From positions 189,667,620 through 189,731,619 of the forward strand of contig CM047805.1 of the NCBI GenBank assembly GCA_026214975.1: a stretch of 64,000 nucleotides of DNA, read 5' to 3'. Position numbers and translations under genes: made by a program. Source of the stretch: Gentiana macrophylla. Its lineage: Eukaryota; Streptophyta; Magnoliopsida; Gentianales; Gentianaceae. Below, one piece after another: positions 23,296 to 34,227 of this stretch; positions within the stretch are counted from its first letter, which is position 1, and each line of letters starts with the position of its first letter. The notes beneath the pieces were generated by a model. It worked only from the letters and a program-made list of their open reading frames with translations. It was not told where the DNA came from and ran no database searches.

Positions 23296-24160
23296 GCCAA
23301 AAATCCATCTTTTTAATGCAAAATAAATAAACATGAAACACAATTTAAAAAAGTTGCAAAAAGGACAAAAAAAAATTCATACGGACAAAAATACCCTTCT
23401 ATATAATTGGCTGGACACCAACACATTTTCTAACTGAAAGCAAGTTTTTTTTCTTTCACGCTGATGCTTCTTCACTCTACTGCTACTTCTTCTTCTTTTT
23501 TTTTTTTAATTTTTTTAAACAACCGTAACTTTTGATTTACAACTGCGATTATAAAAAAAAATCACCAAAATTCATATTTTTTTCCTCTTATTTTGATTAT
23601 ACGATACCCTTCCGACGTAATTTGTAAAAGCCGGAAAAATATTTGACTTAATCGGAGCGTTTTTCTTATAAACGACCGTAACTTTTGATTTAGAACACCG
23701 ATCATCAAAATACTTTCACCAAAGTTTATATTTTTTCTCTTAATTTTGAGATCTCATACGATACACTTCCGACGTAATTTTTAAAAGCCGAATTTAATCG
23801 CAGCGTTTACAATAACACAGTAACAGTAACACAATATCAGTAACAGATGTAGTTCAAAGTTCAATAGCATCACGTCTGATCTAAAACATTTAAATATACT
23901 AGTAGTTTCCACAATGCAAAAATATGGTTATAATGAACATATAGTACTTGTCTCATCTACTGCAAAAAAAAACATGTGGGAAGAAGCATGAGCATGACAA
24001 AATGAAAGCTCTGAAAATAAACTAAAGCACCAAGAAAAAGTCTATTAGCTGCAACAACATCAAGTACAACATTCCTCGATCAAGCTCTTTGCACTTCCTC
24101 AAAACGGAAGCTCTGATGGGGAACATGCTGCCCATTCTTATATATCAACTAGCTAAGAAC
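23296..24160. other. AT-rich intergenic DNA with a two-copy ~150-bp tandem repeat
   Basis: 23518-23668 and 23671-23811 are diverged direct copies; both contain CCGTAACTTTTGATTTA and CTTCCGACGTAATTT. A poly-T tract is at 23501-23509. 23812-24160 shows no ORF or structure I can assign. Confidence 0.55.
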
Positions 24161-24164
24161 TTTG

Positions 24165-24262
24165 CAAAAGTACATTGAACTTGTTGTCTTTCTTCATAAA
24201 CTCAAACAATGGAGCTGCATTTTCTCCATTTACTTCAATTGCAACCACATTGAACTGCATTT
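24165..24262 (-). pseudogene. Possible glutathione-peroxidase-like exon relic
   Basis: On the minus strand, after an acceptor-like ATGCAG at about 24258, the sequence reads FNVVAIEVNGENAAPLFEFM followed by KKDNK. Plant glutathione peroxidases have a KVDVNGxxAAPLYKFLK exon at this type of boundary, so the pattern VNG-ENAAPL-F is suggestive. No upstream catalytic Cys/Gln/Trp exons are visible nearby, and the reading frame soon stops (about 24166). If real it is an isolated exon fragment. The call rests on one short motif and could be chance. Confidence 0.35.
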
Positions 24263-24696
24263 CGTATTAAAAATGAGAGAAGGAGCCTACGTATCAATAA
24301 CACGATATCAATATCTCGTAACACGATAGAATAAAGAACACAATAACACGATGATCGGTAACAATAATAAGAATAATATAATACCCCCCAAAACTAGTGT
24401 ATTAGAAAGCTTAATGATATGAACCAAGTGAACAACACACTTAAGCTATTACCCTATTTGGGTACATCATCCGAAGAATGACTCAAGAACAGCCTCAAAA
24501 TAGCTCATATAAGGCTCATTTCAAGGTACTGCTTCAAGGCACACATATGTCACAAATTCAGCCAAGTATCTCAATATATAGCATTAAAATCAGTGTATAA
24601 ACTCACAATTTTCAGCTCAATCACAAAGCATCTTGCACAAAACATAAGCAGCAAAGTTGAATTGAATACTCTATTCCGCGGCTCTTTTTTTAGTGC

Positions 24697-25008
24697 AGCA
24701 ACAATTAATTTTATAACGAAAAGTTCGTGGTAGATGTGTTGAGGGTCAGTGTTAGGGTAGGGGCTAGAGGTGTGATGAAATTTGGAGAGGAAGAGAAAGT
24801 ATTGGTGAAGAGGGAACAGATAAAAGAAGCTATTAAACAATTGATGGGAGAAGATGAAGAAAGTAAAGAGAGAAGGAAAAGAGCAAAAATATTGGGAGAA
24901 AAGGCAAATAAAGCCACAGAAAAAGAGGGTTCAACGTATGTCAATATCTCTTTGTTGAATGAATATGTTAGGCAGCTACAAATGGAGGGCAACAGAAGTG
25001 AACTATGA
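24697..25008 (+). pseudogene. UGT 3'-exon fragment (C-terminal end of a UGT73-like gene)
   Basis: From ATTTTATAACGAAAAGTTCG (24709) the sequence is nearly identical to the part of the UGT exon at the right edge of the window (63912 on). It encodes the segment just after the PSPG box (VVDVLRVSVRVGARGVMKFG) and runs through the C-terminal helix (NISLLNEYVRQLQMEGNRSEL) to a stop at 25006-25008. The upstream PSPG box, N-terminal domain and promoter are absent here, and 24660-24700 does not read as UGT. It is therefore a duplicated or captured gene fragment. Because it contains the end of the protein, it also predicts how the truncated gene at the window edge finishes. Confidence 0.85.
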
Positions 25009-25106
25009 ATCATGAATTGTTGATTTATGTATTTCTTTCATAATAATAATTAGATTTGTATGATATTAATTAATAATTACCTTCTAAATTTCATATAATA
25101 GTGGTT

Positions 25107-25223
25107 TGTTGTTTGGTAGTAATGTAACGACTAACAAACCGACTTGAATTTTATCCAATTATTCGAATTGAATAGTTCGATCATGACTTGAAATCGAGAT
25201 TTCGAATCACGAAGTCTTTTGCT

Positions 25224-25250
<27 letters not shown>
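25107..25250. repeat. Right copy of the flank repeat, downstream of the UGT fragment
   Basis: Direct repeat of 23149-23290, about 100 bp after the UGT stop codon. The pair encloses about 1.8 kb that includes the UGT and possible peroxidase fragments. Confidence 0.75.

Positions 25251-25282
<32 letters not shown>
25226..25282. repeat. (TAA)n microsatellite
   Basis: About 19 perfect AAT/TAA trinucleotides at the end of the flank repeat. Confidence 0.95.
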
Positions 25283-27381
25283 TGGGGTCATTCCTACTTA
25301 TTACATCATCTTGAAAATCTCAAAAGACATAATTAACTCTTTACATTCCTGAAAACTTAACCTACCCACCAACACGTACTTCGTTGTGGAAAGATCATGA
25401 TCATTGCTCTTTTACTAGAAATGTATAAGTTCACACGTCTTTTATGACAAATCTAGCTAGATTAGAGGGCTAGATTGTGTCTCTCTACCTTCCTAATACC
25501 TTAAGTCTCATCTGAAAAATATATAAACTAAAGAAGTGAGCACGAATGCAACGTAAACAGTGTCTAAAAGCACTTGCATCAGATGATCTAAAATAATACT
25601 TTATTTTAAAGTTTTAAATACATGTTTTTCTAGTTTACAGAATCTATAACTAAGATGAAATGCATCAGATTCTCTATTTTACGTAATGAGTTAGATATAA
25701 GTGAAAACTTACAGAATCTAGATAAATACGGTAGATGTAAAGGAAATTTTACAGAATCTGTAGTTTACAGTAAAACGTAGAGTATCTACTGCAGTGCTAT
25801 TTTTCTTAAATCTGAATGTTGAAATCTTTACAGTTTTTAAAGGATTTACAGTATCTACTGAAAGTGCTCAAAGCATCAAGCGGAAACTGAAGAATCTAGT
25901 AAACAAACCTCCAGAGTTCAGTACTGAGTCAGTCTAAAAACAATGATAATATGATATGTGATGGATTCGATACTTTCATGCATTTCACACGTGTTTTACC
26001 CTTATTTTGTAGCACTACGAGCCTCATTTCAATCATTTAGATGTCTAATCACGCTCATTTTTTTATCATTGAAATGTGGACCTTTATCGCACACACGGGT
26101 ACTTCAGACCCCATGATTTTACTTGGGTTGTTTGTGTTGTGCGATTTCAGGTTGAGAAGGTTTAAGAGGATGACTGATATGAAGAATGATGATTAAAAAG
26201 GGACTTGAAGAAGAATTTTGAGAAAAAAAAAAGCTTTAAATATGAAATCTGTATTATCGGCACTTACCGAAGCCTTCTTGGTAGTCACCAGAACTTGCCA
26301 AAATTTGGGCGGAATGCACAGCAAACTCGGTAGACACCTGACAAACCTTGGTGACTAGCATGAACTGAGCAGAATGGTCAATGGTCCCTAAACTCGGTAC
26401 TTACCAGCCACCACGACATGAACATAATGCTATTAATAATCTGGGTACTTACCAAGAAAGTTGCGGTGCGCACTGAAGTCTGTTTTTAGAAGCATATTAA
26501 CCCATCATCCTCATTTTTTAAAAGAACGAACGGGGTTGCTCTTAGGGGAGAATTTGGGGTTTAGAGAGCACCATCTTCTCAATTTGTTCAAGTCATGGTG
26601 ATCGATCCTCATTTCAAATTATTTAGTTCTATGCTTAAACATGCTAAAAACTTGAATAGAAAAGACATCTTCTTGAACAAATACAAGCCTTACCAAGACA
26701 TGCATCTTCACTTCATGGACTAGAACTCCTTTAACCTTTGTGTTATTGTGAGTAGAATCTCTTATGAAATCATAACTAAAACATGTCTTAATCTTGATTT
26801 CTTAACTAGAACTTGAACTATATATAAACACTTAAGAAATTCCCATGCCTTAGCCTGTTGTTAGAACACTTGAATTCAGCCTTCTAATGCCCCAAAGAAG
26901 ATGCTGAAACTTTGTAAGATTGTAACTAACATGACTACATGAGAGTTTAATGAAATGAATGGAAATCAAGTTATGGTAGATTTTTTTTGTTTTTGAGCCA
27001 AGGTTATGGTAGATTTAATTTAATGGTCTGATAACTATGCCAAATGCACTTGAAATGTGGATAATGATGATACTTAATTAAGGTTGAGATCAACACCCTG
27101 CTGATGTTACTGGATTTCAATGATTAGTACCACCGGTGCAGTGGTGGCCCGAATCACAAAAATTGATGACTCGTAACTCATTTTAATGTCTTGATCTTAT
27201 TTAATTCGTATTTCAATCTTTATTTATGAATTTTTATATTGAATCAAAACATCATTCCATGTTTGATTTCAGTTCGAACTTGGGTCTAGAATTGACCACG
27301 TAGCATTACAGCTACCCTCAAAATTTGGTACACTAGTTCTTTTTTTCCTTCCCAAAACATATGGAAGCTTTTTATTAACTA
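25283..27381. other. Intergenic DNA with a possible degenerate Athila-type LTR
   Basis: 25283-25960 has no assignable ORF; the word CAGAATCT recurs between 25635 and 25895. About 25965-26560 resembles an old Athila-type LTR: a start region with CATTTCACACGTGTTTTA, a GCGATTTCAGGTTGAGAAGG string (26142-26161), repeated ACTCGGTA/CTTACC motifs (26265-26460), and a GGGTTTAGAGAGCACC end region. No partner LTR or primer site is visible, so this is only a resemblance. I see nothing in 26560-27381. Confidence 0.3.
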
Positions 27382-27657
27382 CTCTCTGTCTTATTTTATT
27401 TGTCCTTCAACTTTTTATACAGATTAAGAAAAATGTAGTTAATACTTTGAATCTTATTAAATGATTTAATATTTTCTCATTTATGCCCTTTGACTCTTTG
27501 AGTAGTTGTCGGAGAATTTAATATTAAACATTTTTTATTGTAAATATTGTAAGAGAGAAGGGTAATTGAAGAAATTCGGCAATTAATACACAAAAATGAA
27601 CACTTATTTTGAGGTAAACAAAAAAGAATTGTGAACAAATAAAACGGGACGAGGGAG
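27382..27657. mobile_element. Stowaway-type MITE
   Basis: Terminal CTCTCTGTCTTATTTTATTT at the left and AAATAAAACGGGACGAGGGAG at the right are inverted, with TA on both sides (27380-27381, 27658-27659). Length is 276 bp. A diverged member of the CTCCCTCCGT family. Confidence 0.75.
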
Positions 27658-28014
27658 TAATACAAAGCCAAAAATCGGCATACAGTTTTCAAAGTACACC
27701 TACAACTGACTTGAAAGAGAAGGCATCAAGATTATGAGCCATTTTGTTGCCTTCCCTTCAGGAATGCAAAATCATACAAACTAATAAGGTACAAAATATG
27801 TTGTATTATTATGTTTATTTCATATATAATAATGGCAATGGAATTTGACGGTATCATATTATGAGGAAATACAACAGTTCAGTCAGTATAAAATTACTGG
27901 ACGGTCTAGTTTACCGTTAGATCAATATTAAAATAATAGCAACCGTTAGATTGATTTGACACACTATTACTTATTGTGTACTATAAAAAATATTTTAACC
28001 GGTCATCCATTACA
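27658..28014. other. Intergenic gap, no feature seen
   Basis: AT-rich sequence with two spaced CCGTTAGAT strings (27915 and 27951). No ORF or element is assignable. Confidence 0.5.
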
Positions 28015-28469
28015 CACTACTACAAAAAAGCATAAATATCACGGTTTTTTAGTGTGATATATTCACATTAGTCACTGCTTCCATAGTGTGGCATATTGAG
28101 GTGTGACATAAAAAGATTTAATCCAATCACGATTACAAATCGTGACATATTATAATAGTTATCACACTTAGAAACCGTGATCTATTATAGTTGGTATCAC
28201 ACTTAAAAACCGTAATCTATTATAACTTCATCATATTCAAAAACTGTGATCTATTATAGTTCTTATCATACTTAAAAACAGTGATCTATTATAGGTTTTA
28301 TCATACTTAAAAACCGAGATCTATTACAATTAAAACACATTTAAAAACATTGATCTATTTTAGTTGTTATCACACTTAAAAACTGTGATCTATTATAATT
28401 TAAATCACACCAATAAAAGTGTTTTTTTTCAAAAACAATATATAAGCACACATATATTTTTGTCTTTGT

Positions 28470-28533
28470 CAAGACTCGAACCCGGATACTCAGGAATAAC
28501 GAGCCACACTATTTACCATTAGGCCGATGCTTT
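28470..28533 (-). repeat. tRNA-like (Pol III A/B box) segment, copy 1, inside the CACTA element
   Basis: On the minus strand there is a B-box match GGGTTCGAGTC (from plus-strand 28475-28485) preceded about 40 bp upstream by an A-box-like GGCCTAATGGTAAAT. The second copy is at 29080-29143. It looks like a decayed tRNA or tRNA-derived SINE head rather than a folded tRNA gene. Confidence 0.45.
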
Positions 28534-29079
28534 CTTTCTTCTAATTTTCGACCACACTTAACTAAGATCTCATTATAAAATACCATATTATTTTAATCAC
28601 AGTCAAAAACTGTGATTGATTGATGTTTTTGTCTCATTTTTTTCTAGAAACCGTGATAAGAAAAATTATGATATATTTTAGTTGTTATCACATTTAAAAA
28701 CCGAGATCTACTATAATTTCAACACATTTAAAAACTGTGATCTATTTTAGTTGTTATCACACTTAAAAACCGTGATCTATTATAGTTGTTATCACTCTTA
28801 AAAACCGAGATCTATTAAAATTTCAACACATTTAAAAACTGTGATCTATTTTAGTAGTTGTTATCACACTTAAAAACCGAGATATATTATAATTTCAATC
28901 ACACCTAAAAAAGTGTGATCTATTATAATTTCAACACATTTAAAAACTGTGATCTATTTTAGTAGTTGTTATCACACTTAAAAACCGAGATATATTATAA
29001 TTTCAATCACACCTAAAAAAGTGTGATCATTCTTTTTTTTTCGAAAACAAAATAAACGCACACATGTTTTTTATTGCCA

Positions 29080-29145
29080 CTGGGACTCGAACCCGGATAC
29101 TCTGGATTAAGGAACCACACTAATTACCACTGGGCCGGAGCCTAC
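29080..29145 (-). repeat. tRNA-like (Pol III A/B box) segment, copy 2, inside the CACTA element
   Basis: On the minus strand GGCCCAGTGGTAATTAG (A-box-like) is followed about 35 bp later by GGGTTCGAGTCC (B box, fitting GGTTCGANNCC). It is better preserved than copy 1 and embedded in the same repeat context, so the two probably arose by internal duplication. Confidence 0.5.
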
Positions 29146-30128
29146 TTTATTATCATTTTTGGCCACACTAATCTAAAATATCATTATAAAATATCATATT
29201 ATTTTAATCACAGTTAAAAACCGTGATTGATTGATGTTCTTGTCTAAGTTTTCTTAAAAACGGTGACAATAAAAATTGTGATCTATTTTAGTTGTTATTA
29301 CACTTAAAAACCGAGATCTATTATAATTCAACACATTTAAAAACTGTGATTTATTTTAGTTGTTATCACACTTAAAAATCGTGATCTATTATAGTTGTTA
29401 TCACACTTAAAAACCAAGATCGATTATAATTTCAACACATTTAAAAACTTTGATCTATTTTAGTAGTTGTTATCACACTTAAAAGCCGAGATCTATTATT
29501 ATTTCAATCACACCTAAAAAAGTGTGATAATTTTTTTTTTCACACCTAATAACTGTGATAAAAAAAATTAAGTGTGATAAATATATATTTTACTTGTCTC
29601 GGTTTTTTAAAGGTGTGATCCTTATCTTTAGATAAGTGTGATCTATGTCTCTTTTTTTGTTAGTGGATATAAAAATGATATAATTTATCTCAATTAATAA
29701 CCGTGACAAAAATATCAGACCAATTTAGTCACAGATTAAAAGTGTGATTGATCGGTATAATTTATCTCGTTTTTGAATAATCGTGACAAAAATATCATAT
29801 CAATTCATCACATCATTTTGTGAGATTGTTTGATATAATTTATCTCGCTTTTTAAAACTATGACATAAATATCATATCAATTCAATCACGCTTTAAAATG
29901 AGATTGATTGAAATAATTTATCTCGGTTTTCCAATAAATGTGATGAAAAATCATATCAATTAAGTCACACTTTAAAAATGAGATTGATTAATATAACTTA
30001 TCTCGCTTTTCAATAAGTGTGACAGAAAGTTGTAAGTGTGATATATATATTTTCGTTGTCTCGGTTTTATTGAAACTGTGATTGTTATCTTATCTTAAGT
30101 GTGACATATATCATATTTTGTAGTAGTG

Positions 30129-31023
30129 TACAACAACAACAACAAAAAAAAAAAACAAAACAACAACAACAATCACGTTACAAATTTTTTTTCCGTCACA
30201 ATTTTTTTCGTCCTACAGTTTCTTCACCGTGTTTTTATTTTTATTTTTATTTTAAATTTCCACACTTCGTATACTTTGATCATCCTCTTCTTCTTGTACC
30301 CTCTTTTTTTTTTCTTCAAAATTCTTGTTCCCATGTATATTTCGATATGCTTTAATTTCGTTTCGGGTGATTCCGCACAACGACAACGAATTGGTATCAA
30401 AGCCAATGTTTGTTTAGAAATCCGACACAGGAAATTGATCAAAATAGATTTCTATTTATTCCATTGAATAGTTCTCGATTTTTGGAGTCCAACGCAACAA
30501 ACGCTACGAAAAAACAGACCTCAGAATTGCGAGATATCATTGGTCAATGTTTTTTTTTCTCTTCTTGTTTGCAATATTACCGGTTGAAGAAGAAGGTCTG
30601 ACCCGCCCGTTGATCCGACCCGGTTTAGGAGGTTAAATGATTGATTAGGTGTGTTATTATACACATTAATTTTGATTACTAAAAAATGATCCAACGTACA
30701 CAATTATTTATATTTTTTTCAATAACAAAGACTAAAAAACTGAACAATTATAAACTGAACTGTAGCCGCTCTTCAACGGTTTTATGGAAGTGGTAATTTT
30801 AATGATCAATTACTGACTCAATATTCCCAAAGAGACAGGTATACGTTAAACAAAATTTATAACAAACTTTCTTTGTTTCCTTTATTTAAGGAAAACCTTT
30901 GTATGTGGTCATGAATGAGAAGGAAACCTGTAAAAGTTGGAAGCTTGTGTGGAAAAAAACATGCAAGGGTGATGCACCCAATATAATTGTTGTTTCACAT
31001 CGAGTTATATAACATATTTTATA
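30129..31023. other. Intergenic DNA with an isolated primer-site-like motif
   Basis: CAA-rich sequence at 30130-30172, then T-rich tracts. TTGGTATCAAAGCCAATG (30391-30408) resembles an initiator-Met primer site with one mismatch, followed by leader-like sequence. I cannot see matching LTRs, so at most this is a fragment of a copia element. Nothing else is assignable to 31023. Confidence 0.3.
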
Positions 31024-31313
31024 CTCTTTCTATTTCTTTTTATCTGTCATATTTCACAATTTATTTTTTTTTTATTTATCTGTTATTGTACATTTTCAAT
31101 GCATCATTTATTACTTTTTCCACTTTTTCCAATAAAATATTTACATCTCCAATAAAAAAAAAATATTTCCAATACTAAAAACACATTACCAACAAAGTAT
31201 TTACATCTCCAATAAAAAAAATACATTTCTAACATTATATTTGAGAAATATTAATTACTTTTTTAATCTGTGTAAATTTTCTCTCTGCGACATATATAAG
31301 AAAACGGAGGGAG
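31024..31313. mobile_element. Stowaway-type MITE (diverged left end)
   Basis: Left CTCTTTCTATTTCTTTTTAT and right ATATAAGAAAACGGAGGGAG are imperfect inverted termini with flanking TA (31022-31023, 31314-31315). Length is 290 bp. The copia element at 31331 inserted 15 bp downstream. Confidence 0.7.
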
Positions 31314-31330
31314 TATTAATTATCATAATA

Positions 31331-31488
31331 TATTAGAGTATATATTTAGTATTTCTTTATTGTATATTTAATTGTTTATCTTATACGTAGAATAGCTCGG
31401 TTCGACTCACTTATTGTACTGGTATATATATACACTCTGTAAACTGTAATAGTTGAATAATATACACATAATTCTTTCCACTCTGTCA
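31331..31488 (+). repeat. 5' LTR of the compact copia element
   Basis: 158 bp, from TATTAGAGTATATATTT to CCACTCTGTCA. It contains TATATATATACACTC near 31421-31435 as a possible promoter region. Confidence 0.9.
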
Positions 31489-31651
31489 TGGTATCAGAGA
31501 CCTAATATTTTTTTTTGCATTGCCTCTCTCCCAAGAAAACCAGGTACGCCGCCCCTCCTTTTCCTCCATCTCCGCTGCCCCGCCGCTTTCTTCTTCCCCC
31601 CTCTGCTTTCTTCCGCCTCCCCCTCGCCGCTTCCATCTCCATCTCCTTCTC

Positions 31652-32600
31652 ATGGCCGATTTTACACCAATAGTTTTCAACTCCGCAACCCAAACTCCGA
31701 TTAAACTCGATCATTCCAATTACAAATACGGGCGCTGCAAATTGAGTCCCTCCCGACCGGTTATGGTCATATCGGTTACATCGACGGCACTACGGCCGCC
31801 CAACCAAAAATATCCGTGGTGATGCCGGGCGCCACCAAGCCCAATCCGAGTACTGAAAAATGGAAACGCCAAGATAGCTTAATTCTCCACATGTTAATTG
31901 CATCTTGCACGCCTCAAGTTGCAATCTTTCTGCGTCTTTGCCACCACCGCCTACGATGCATGGGATATTCTCAAAAAACCTATGCTAAGACGTCTCGCGG
32001 TCGGGTTAGTTCGGTTCGCGAATCCTCAAATCTATCACCAAAGGTAATCAATCTGCTTCGAATATATGTATGCCATCAAGAATAAAGTCGATGAGTTAGC
32101 TCTTTTAGGGTAAACTCGTGATCATGATGAATTAGTTGACTTAATTTTTGAAAACATTGGTGATGAATACAAGGACCTTGCTCGAGCCATTCAGGCTCGT
32201 GATAACCCGATTTCCTTTGAGGAGCTTCACGAAAAATTGCTGAATTTTAAAGTCTCCTCTCGCCTCCAAACAAATTGCCATTTTTGCACCTACACCACTC
32301 ATGCCGATCTTTTCAGCCCCAAAATCAAGCGCAATTCAGTCCCCAACTGGCGCTATTCAGCCCCCTCTCCACGCCCATATCAGTCCTCACCCAACCCACA
32401 ATATTACCCACCGTCCTACCCTCCGCAAGCTCCCTCTCGTCCGTTCAACCCGCAGCCCCACTATCAGCCACCTATCTTTAATCCCAATAACCCCAACGCA
32501 CTCCAAAGCCTTATGGTGGTCGGTGTCAATATTGTCAAACTCATGGTCATTCCGCCAAATTTTGTCCTACCTTGCAATCCTTGCTCCATCAAGTTCCTTC
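31652..32600 (+). pseudogene. gag remnant of the compact copia element
   Basis: Begins MADFTPIVFNSATQTPIKLD at 31652, with LDHSNYKY, the usual copia gag N-terminal motif. The frame breaks about 30 codons in, and pieces continue in other frames (31816-32085, 32237-32863). A complete zinc knuckle CQYCQTHGHSAKFC is encoded at 32524-32565. A Pro/Gln-rich linker lies upstream of it (32340-32500). Confidence 0.7.
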
Positions 32601-33059
32601 ACCCCACCCACACGCGCCCCACTCACGACCCCCCAGCTCATCTCATTGAAGCCTCCGATTCACCCCTCAACTTCCGCACTCCCAACCATGGTTACTTGAC
32701 GGTGGTGCAAATCAACATATCACCAATGACCTGCAAACTCTCTCCTCCTCGCATACTCCGTGATTTAGGCCAAGATGATGTCATGGTTGGTGATGGCACT
32801 GAACTCAACATCACGCATACCGGGTTCCACTTCTATTCCTTTATCTTTATCCCACTCTCTTAATTTACGCAATGTGCTTTGTGTCCCCAATATGTCCCGT
32901 AATTTATTGTCCATTTCTCGCTTATGTAAATCCCATAATATATCTCATGAATTCTTACCCACCGAATTTCTTGTGAAGGATATCCCCACTTAAAACTACT
33001 CTTCTCCGTGGCCCGGTCAAGAATGGCCTCATGAGTGGCCATCTCACCTATTCTAGCAT

Positions 33060-34180
33060 TTGCGGCCGACAAAGCCACCACCTCCGTCTGGCATCACCGT
33101 TTGGGTCATCCAAACAAATTGCCTTAAATAAAATAATCACCAAAAATGCTTTGGCGACATCTTCTTCTACTTTTTCGCATTGTTCGCTGTTTAGAGAACA
33201 AAAGTCATAAACTCCTTTACATTGTCTACTTTATCCTCTTCCCGTCCCCTTGAAGTATTGTTTACTGACTTGTGGACTTCCTCTGTTTTATCTACTGATG
33301 GCTACAAATATTATCTTTTTTTTGTTGATCATTTTTCTCGTTATATTTGGTTTTATCCGTTGGTTCGACAAATCGATGTTGCGATATTTTCATTCGTTTC
33401 GTGCTATAGTTGAAAAATATTTTGCCCAACCTATTAAAATCCTTTACTCGATAATGGCGGTGAGTACATTGGTATGCGTGATTATCTTGCCACTAATGGC
33501 ATTTCCTTTTATACCACACCTCCCACACCCCGAACACAATGGGATCTCTCGAACGCCGACACATGCACATTGTTGAAACGAGTCTTGCTCTCCTTACTCA
33601 TGCGTCCTTACCGGTACCTTCGCCCTACGCTTTTGCCAACGCCGCTTACCTCATAAATCGTATGCCCACCTCGGTCCTTCACATGCAATCTCCTACACGC
33701 CCATTTTTCAAACCTCTCCCAACTACCACAAACTCCGGTCTTTGGTCGCCTCTCATACCCATGGCTTCGCCCTTACACCGATCACAAACTCCGCACTCGC
33801 TCTACACCCTGTCTCTTTCTTGGAGTGCCTCAATCAAGATGCCTATTATTGCCTTGATCCGACTACCTCTCTCGCCTATATGTGTCACGCCATGTCAAAT
33901 TTGTTGAATCCGTTTTTGCCTCTCTCTCCTCTGTCCCTTCATCTACTACTACGGACTCCCTGGTTCTCTCAGACTGGCTTCCTTCACCCCCCCTCATCCC
34001 AACACCACCTACGGCTCCACCTACTTCCCCTCCCCACCTTCCCTCACTCTCCCTCTCCTCCCATTTCACCCTCCACGGCATCCCCAACTCCCCACCTCCA
34101 CCACCTCCTCCTTCCCACTCTATGCTTTTCGCTCTCAAAACAATATTCATAAACCAATCCAAAAGCTTAACTTACATGCT
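33060..34180 (+). pseudogene. integrase remnant of the compact copia element
   Basis: WHHRLGHP-like pre-integrase sequence lies near 33090-33115. The integrase core TDLWTSSVLSTDGYKYYLFF then VDHFSRYIWFYPL is open at 33222-33370. Later parts are in shifted frames. 33900-34180 is a Ser/Pro-rich linker typical of the integrase C-terminus. It is broken repeatedly. Confidence 0.7.
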
Positions 34181-34227
34181 CAAGTATCCTCTTCCTCTCC
34201 TCTCAACCCACCACCATTGCTCAAGCC

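Larger units (their letters stand above)
28015..30128. mobile_element. Non-autonomous CACTA-type DNA transposon packed with palindromic subterminal repeats
   Basis: The left end CACTACTACAAAAAA and right end TTTTGTAGTAGTG are the classic plant CACTA inverted termini. A 3-bp target duplication is ambiguous: TAC or ACA can be found with a one-base offset at each end. The 2.1-kb interior has no transposase. It is filled with dozens of variants of a 30-40-bp unit of the form TTAAAAACCGTGATCTATTA followed by TAGTTGTTATCACAC, whose GTGAT and ATCAC halves are complementary. A 108-bp segment is repeated in tandem (28819-28926, 28927 to about 29029). CACTA transposases bind subterminal repeats, but here the repeats fill the whole element. 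Confidence 0.8.

Noticed and set aside
29080..29145. Functional tRNA gene on the minus strand
   Set aside because: A and B boxes are present, but I cannot form acceptor and anticodon stems and the copies have diverged; tRNA-derived repeat is the safer call.
28040..30110. Possible CRISPR-like or satellite array
   Set aside because: The repeats are degenerate, palindromic, without unique spacers, and bounded by CACTA termini in a plant sequence, so they are subterminal-type repeats of a transposon.
30126..30467. 113-codon frame starting in CAA/AAA repeats
   Set aside because: Low-complexity Asn/Lys and Phe runs from simple repeats, no domain, and an overlapping frame on the other strand is equally open.
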